Positions 63,895 to 64,000 of a stretch of DNA of 64,000 bases are shown one piece after another. Position numbers and translations under genes: made by a program. The notes beneath the pieces are model-generated. The model saw only the letters and a program-made list of their open reading frames with translations, searched no databases and was not told where the DNA came from. The DNA lies in NCBI RefSeq assembly GCF_029892285.1, contig NZ_JARXVM010000023.1, positions 28,098 through 92,097 on the forward strand, written 5' to 3'. Each line of letters begins with the position of its first letter. Within the stretch, counting starts at the first letter, position 1. This DNA comes from Rhizobium sp. SG_E_25_P2 (GTDB lineage Bacteria; Pseudomonadota; Alphaproteobacteria; Rhizobiales; Rhizobiaceae).

Positions 63895-64000
63895 CCGCTT
63901 CAAGACGACGGGGGCGGCGGTTGCTTCTAGCGGCAGGCGCGCTCGTCTCTGAATTCGGACTGGACCTTCGGTTTTGGTGTTGGGTTTGGGATAGAAGAGA

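Overview
This window looks like chromosome of a GC-rich alphaproteobacterium of the Hyphomicrobiales (Rhizobiales). The clues are the glx/mgs glutamate-synthase-like operon, a CenR-type response regulator, a rhizobial rhamnose cluster (rhaRSTPQK with divergent rhaDI), an fds NAD-linked formate dehydrogenase operon, an ATPase-inhibitor zeta-type protein and several REP-like palindrome families typical of this order. I cannot name the genus from sequence alone. Most genes are ordinary core or catabolic genes; the most unusual block is a type I secretion and glycosyltransferase island at about 9.2-22.0 kb.

Layout: 1-6.7 kb (all minus) holds, in transcription order, a CenR-like regulator, a cyclic-nucleotide-binding protein, a GlxA-family AraC regulator, an XRE-cupin regulator, then glxB-glxC-glxD-OsmC-type III glutamine synthetase (cut by the left edge). 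This is a gamma-glutamyl/N-methylglutamate-type amino-nitrogen operon. 6.9-9.0 kb holds an L,D-transpeptidase, a SixA-like phosphatase and an aldo/keto reductase. 9.2-22.0 kb is the accessory island: a small RTX calcium-binding protein, an RgpF-HAD fusion and its partner, a T1SS ABC transporter and HlyD adaptor, a large GT2 protein, two GT4 glycosyltransferases and a coiled-coil protein. 22.0-26.3 kb is core (xthA, lolA, ftsK).

26.4-36.9 kb is the L-rhamnose catabolic locus: ABC uptake (RhaSTPQ), kinase RhaK and DeoR-type repressor RhaR run leftwards, and aldolase/dehydrogenase RhaD and isomerase RhaI run rightwards from a palindrome-rich intergenic region. The mutarotase gene rhaU, expected between rhaQ and rhaK, is absent. 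37.0-40.4 kb holds a GlsB-like membrane protein, a zincin, a LysR/epimerase divergent pair and leuD. 40.5-48.6 kb holds an FdsR-like LysR regulator, an orphan antitoxin and fdsGBA-fdhD-fdsD; the operon is interrupted twice by large inverted REP-like repeats. 48.7-56.9 kb holds a VapC/Phd module, CheW, an AGE-family isomerase, an M20 amidohydrolase, a penicillin-binding carboxypeptidase, a CobW GTPase with a His-rich loop, ExoD, a zeta-type protein and a small conserved-looking protein.

57.0-58.3 kb is a repeat-dense gap with no convincing gene. 58.3-63.6 kb holds a Cys-rich hypothetical protein, clpB and a membrane-anchored M23 peptidase. The right edge has a near-consensus sigma70 promoter facing out of the window, of the kind that drives rRNA or other abundant RNA. 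I saw no tRNA, rRNA, CRISPR array, transposase or prophage gene inside the window.
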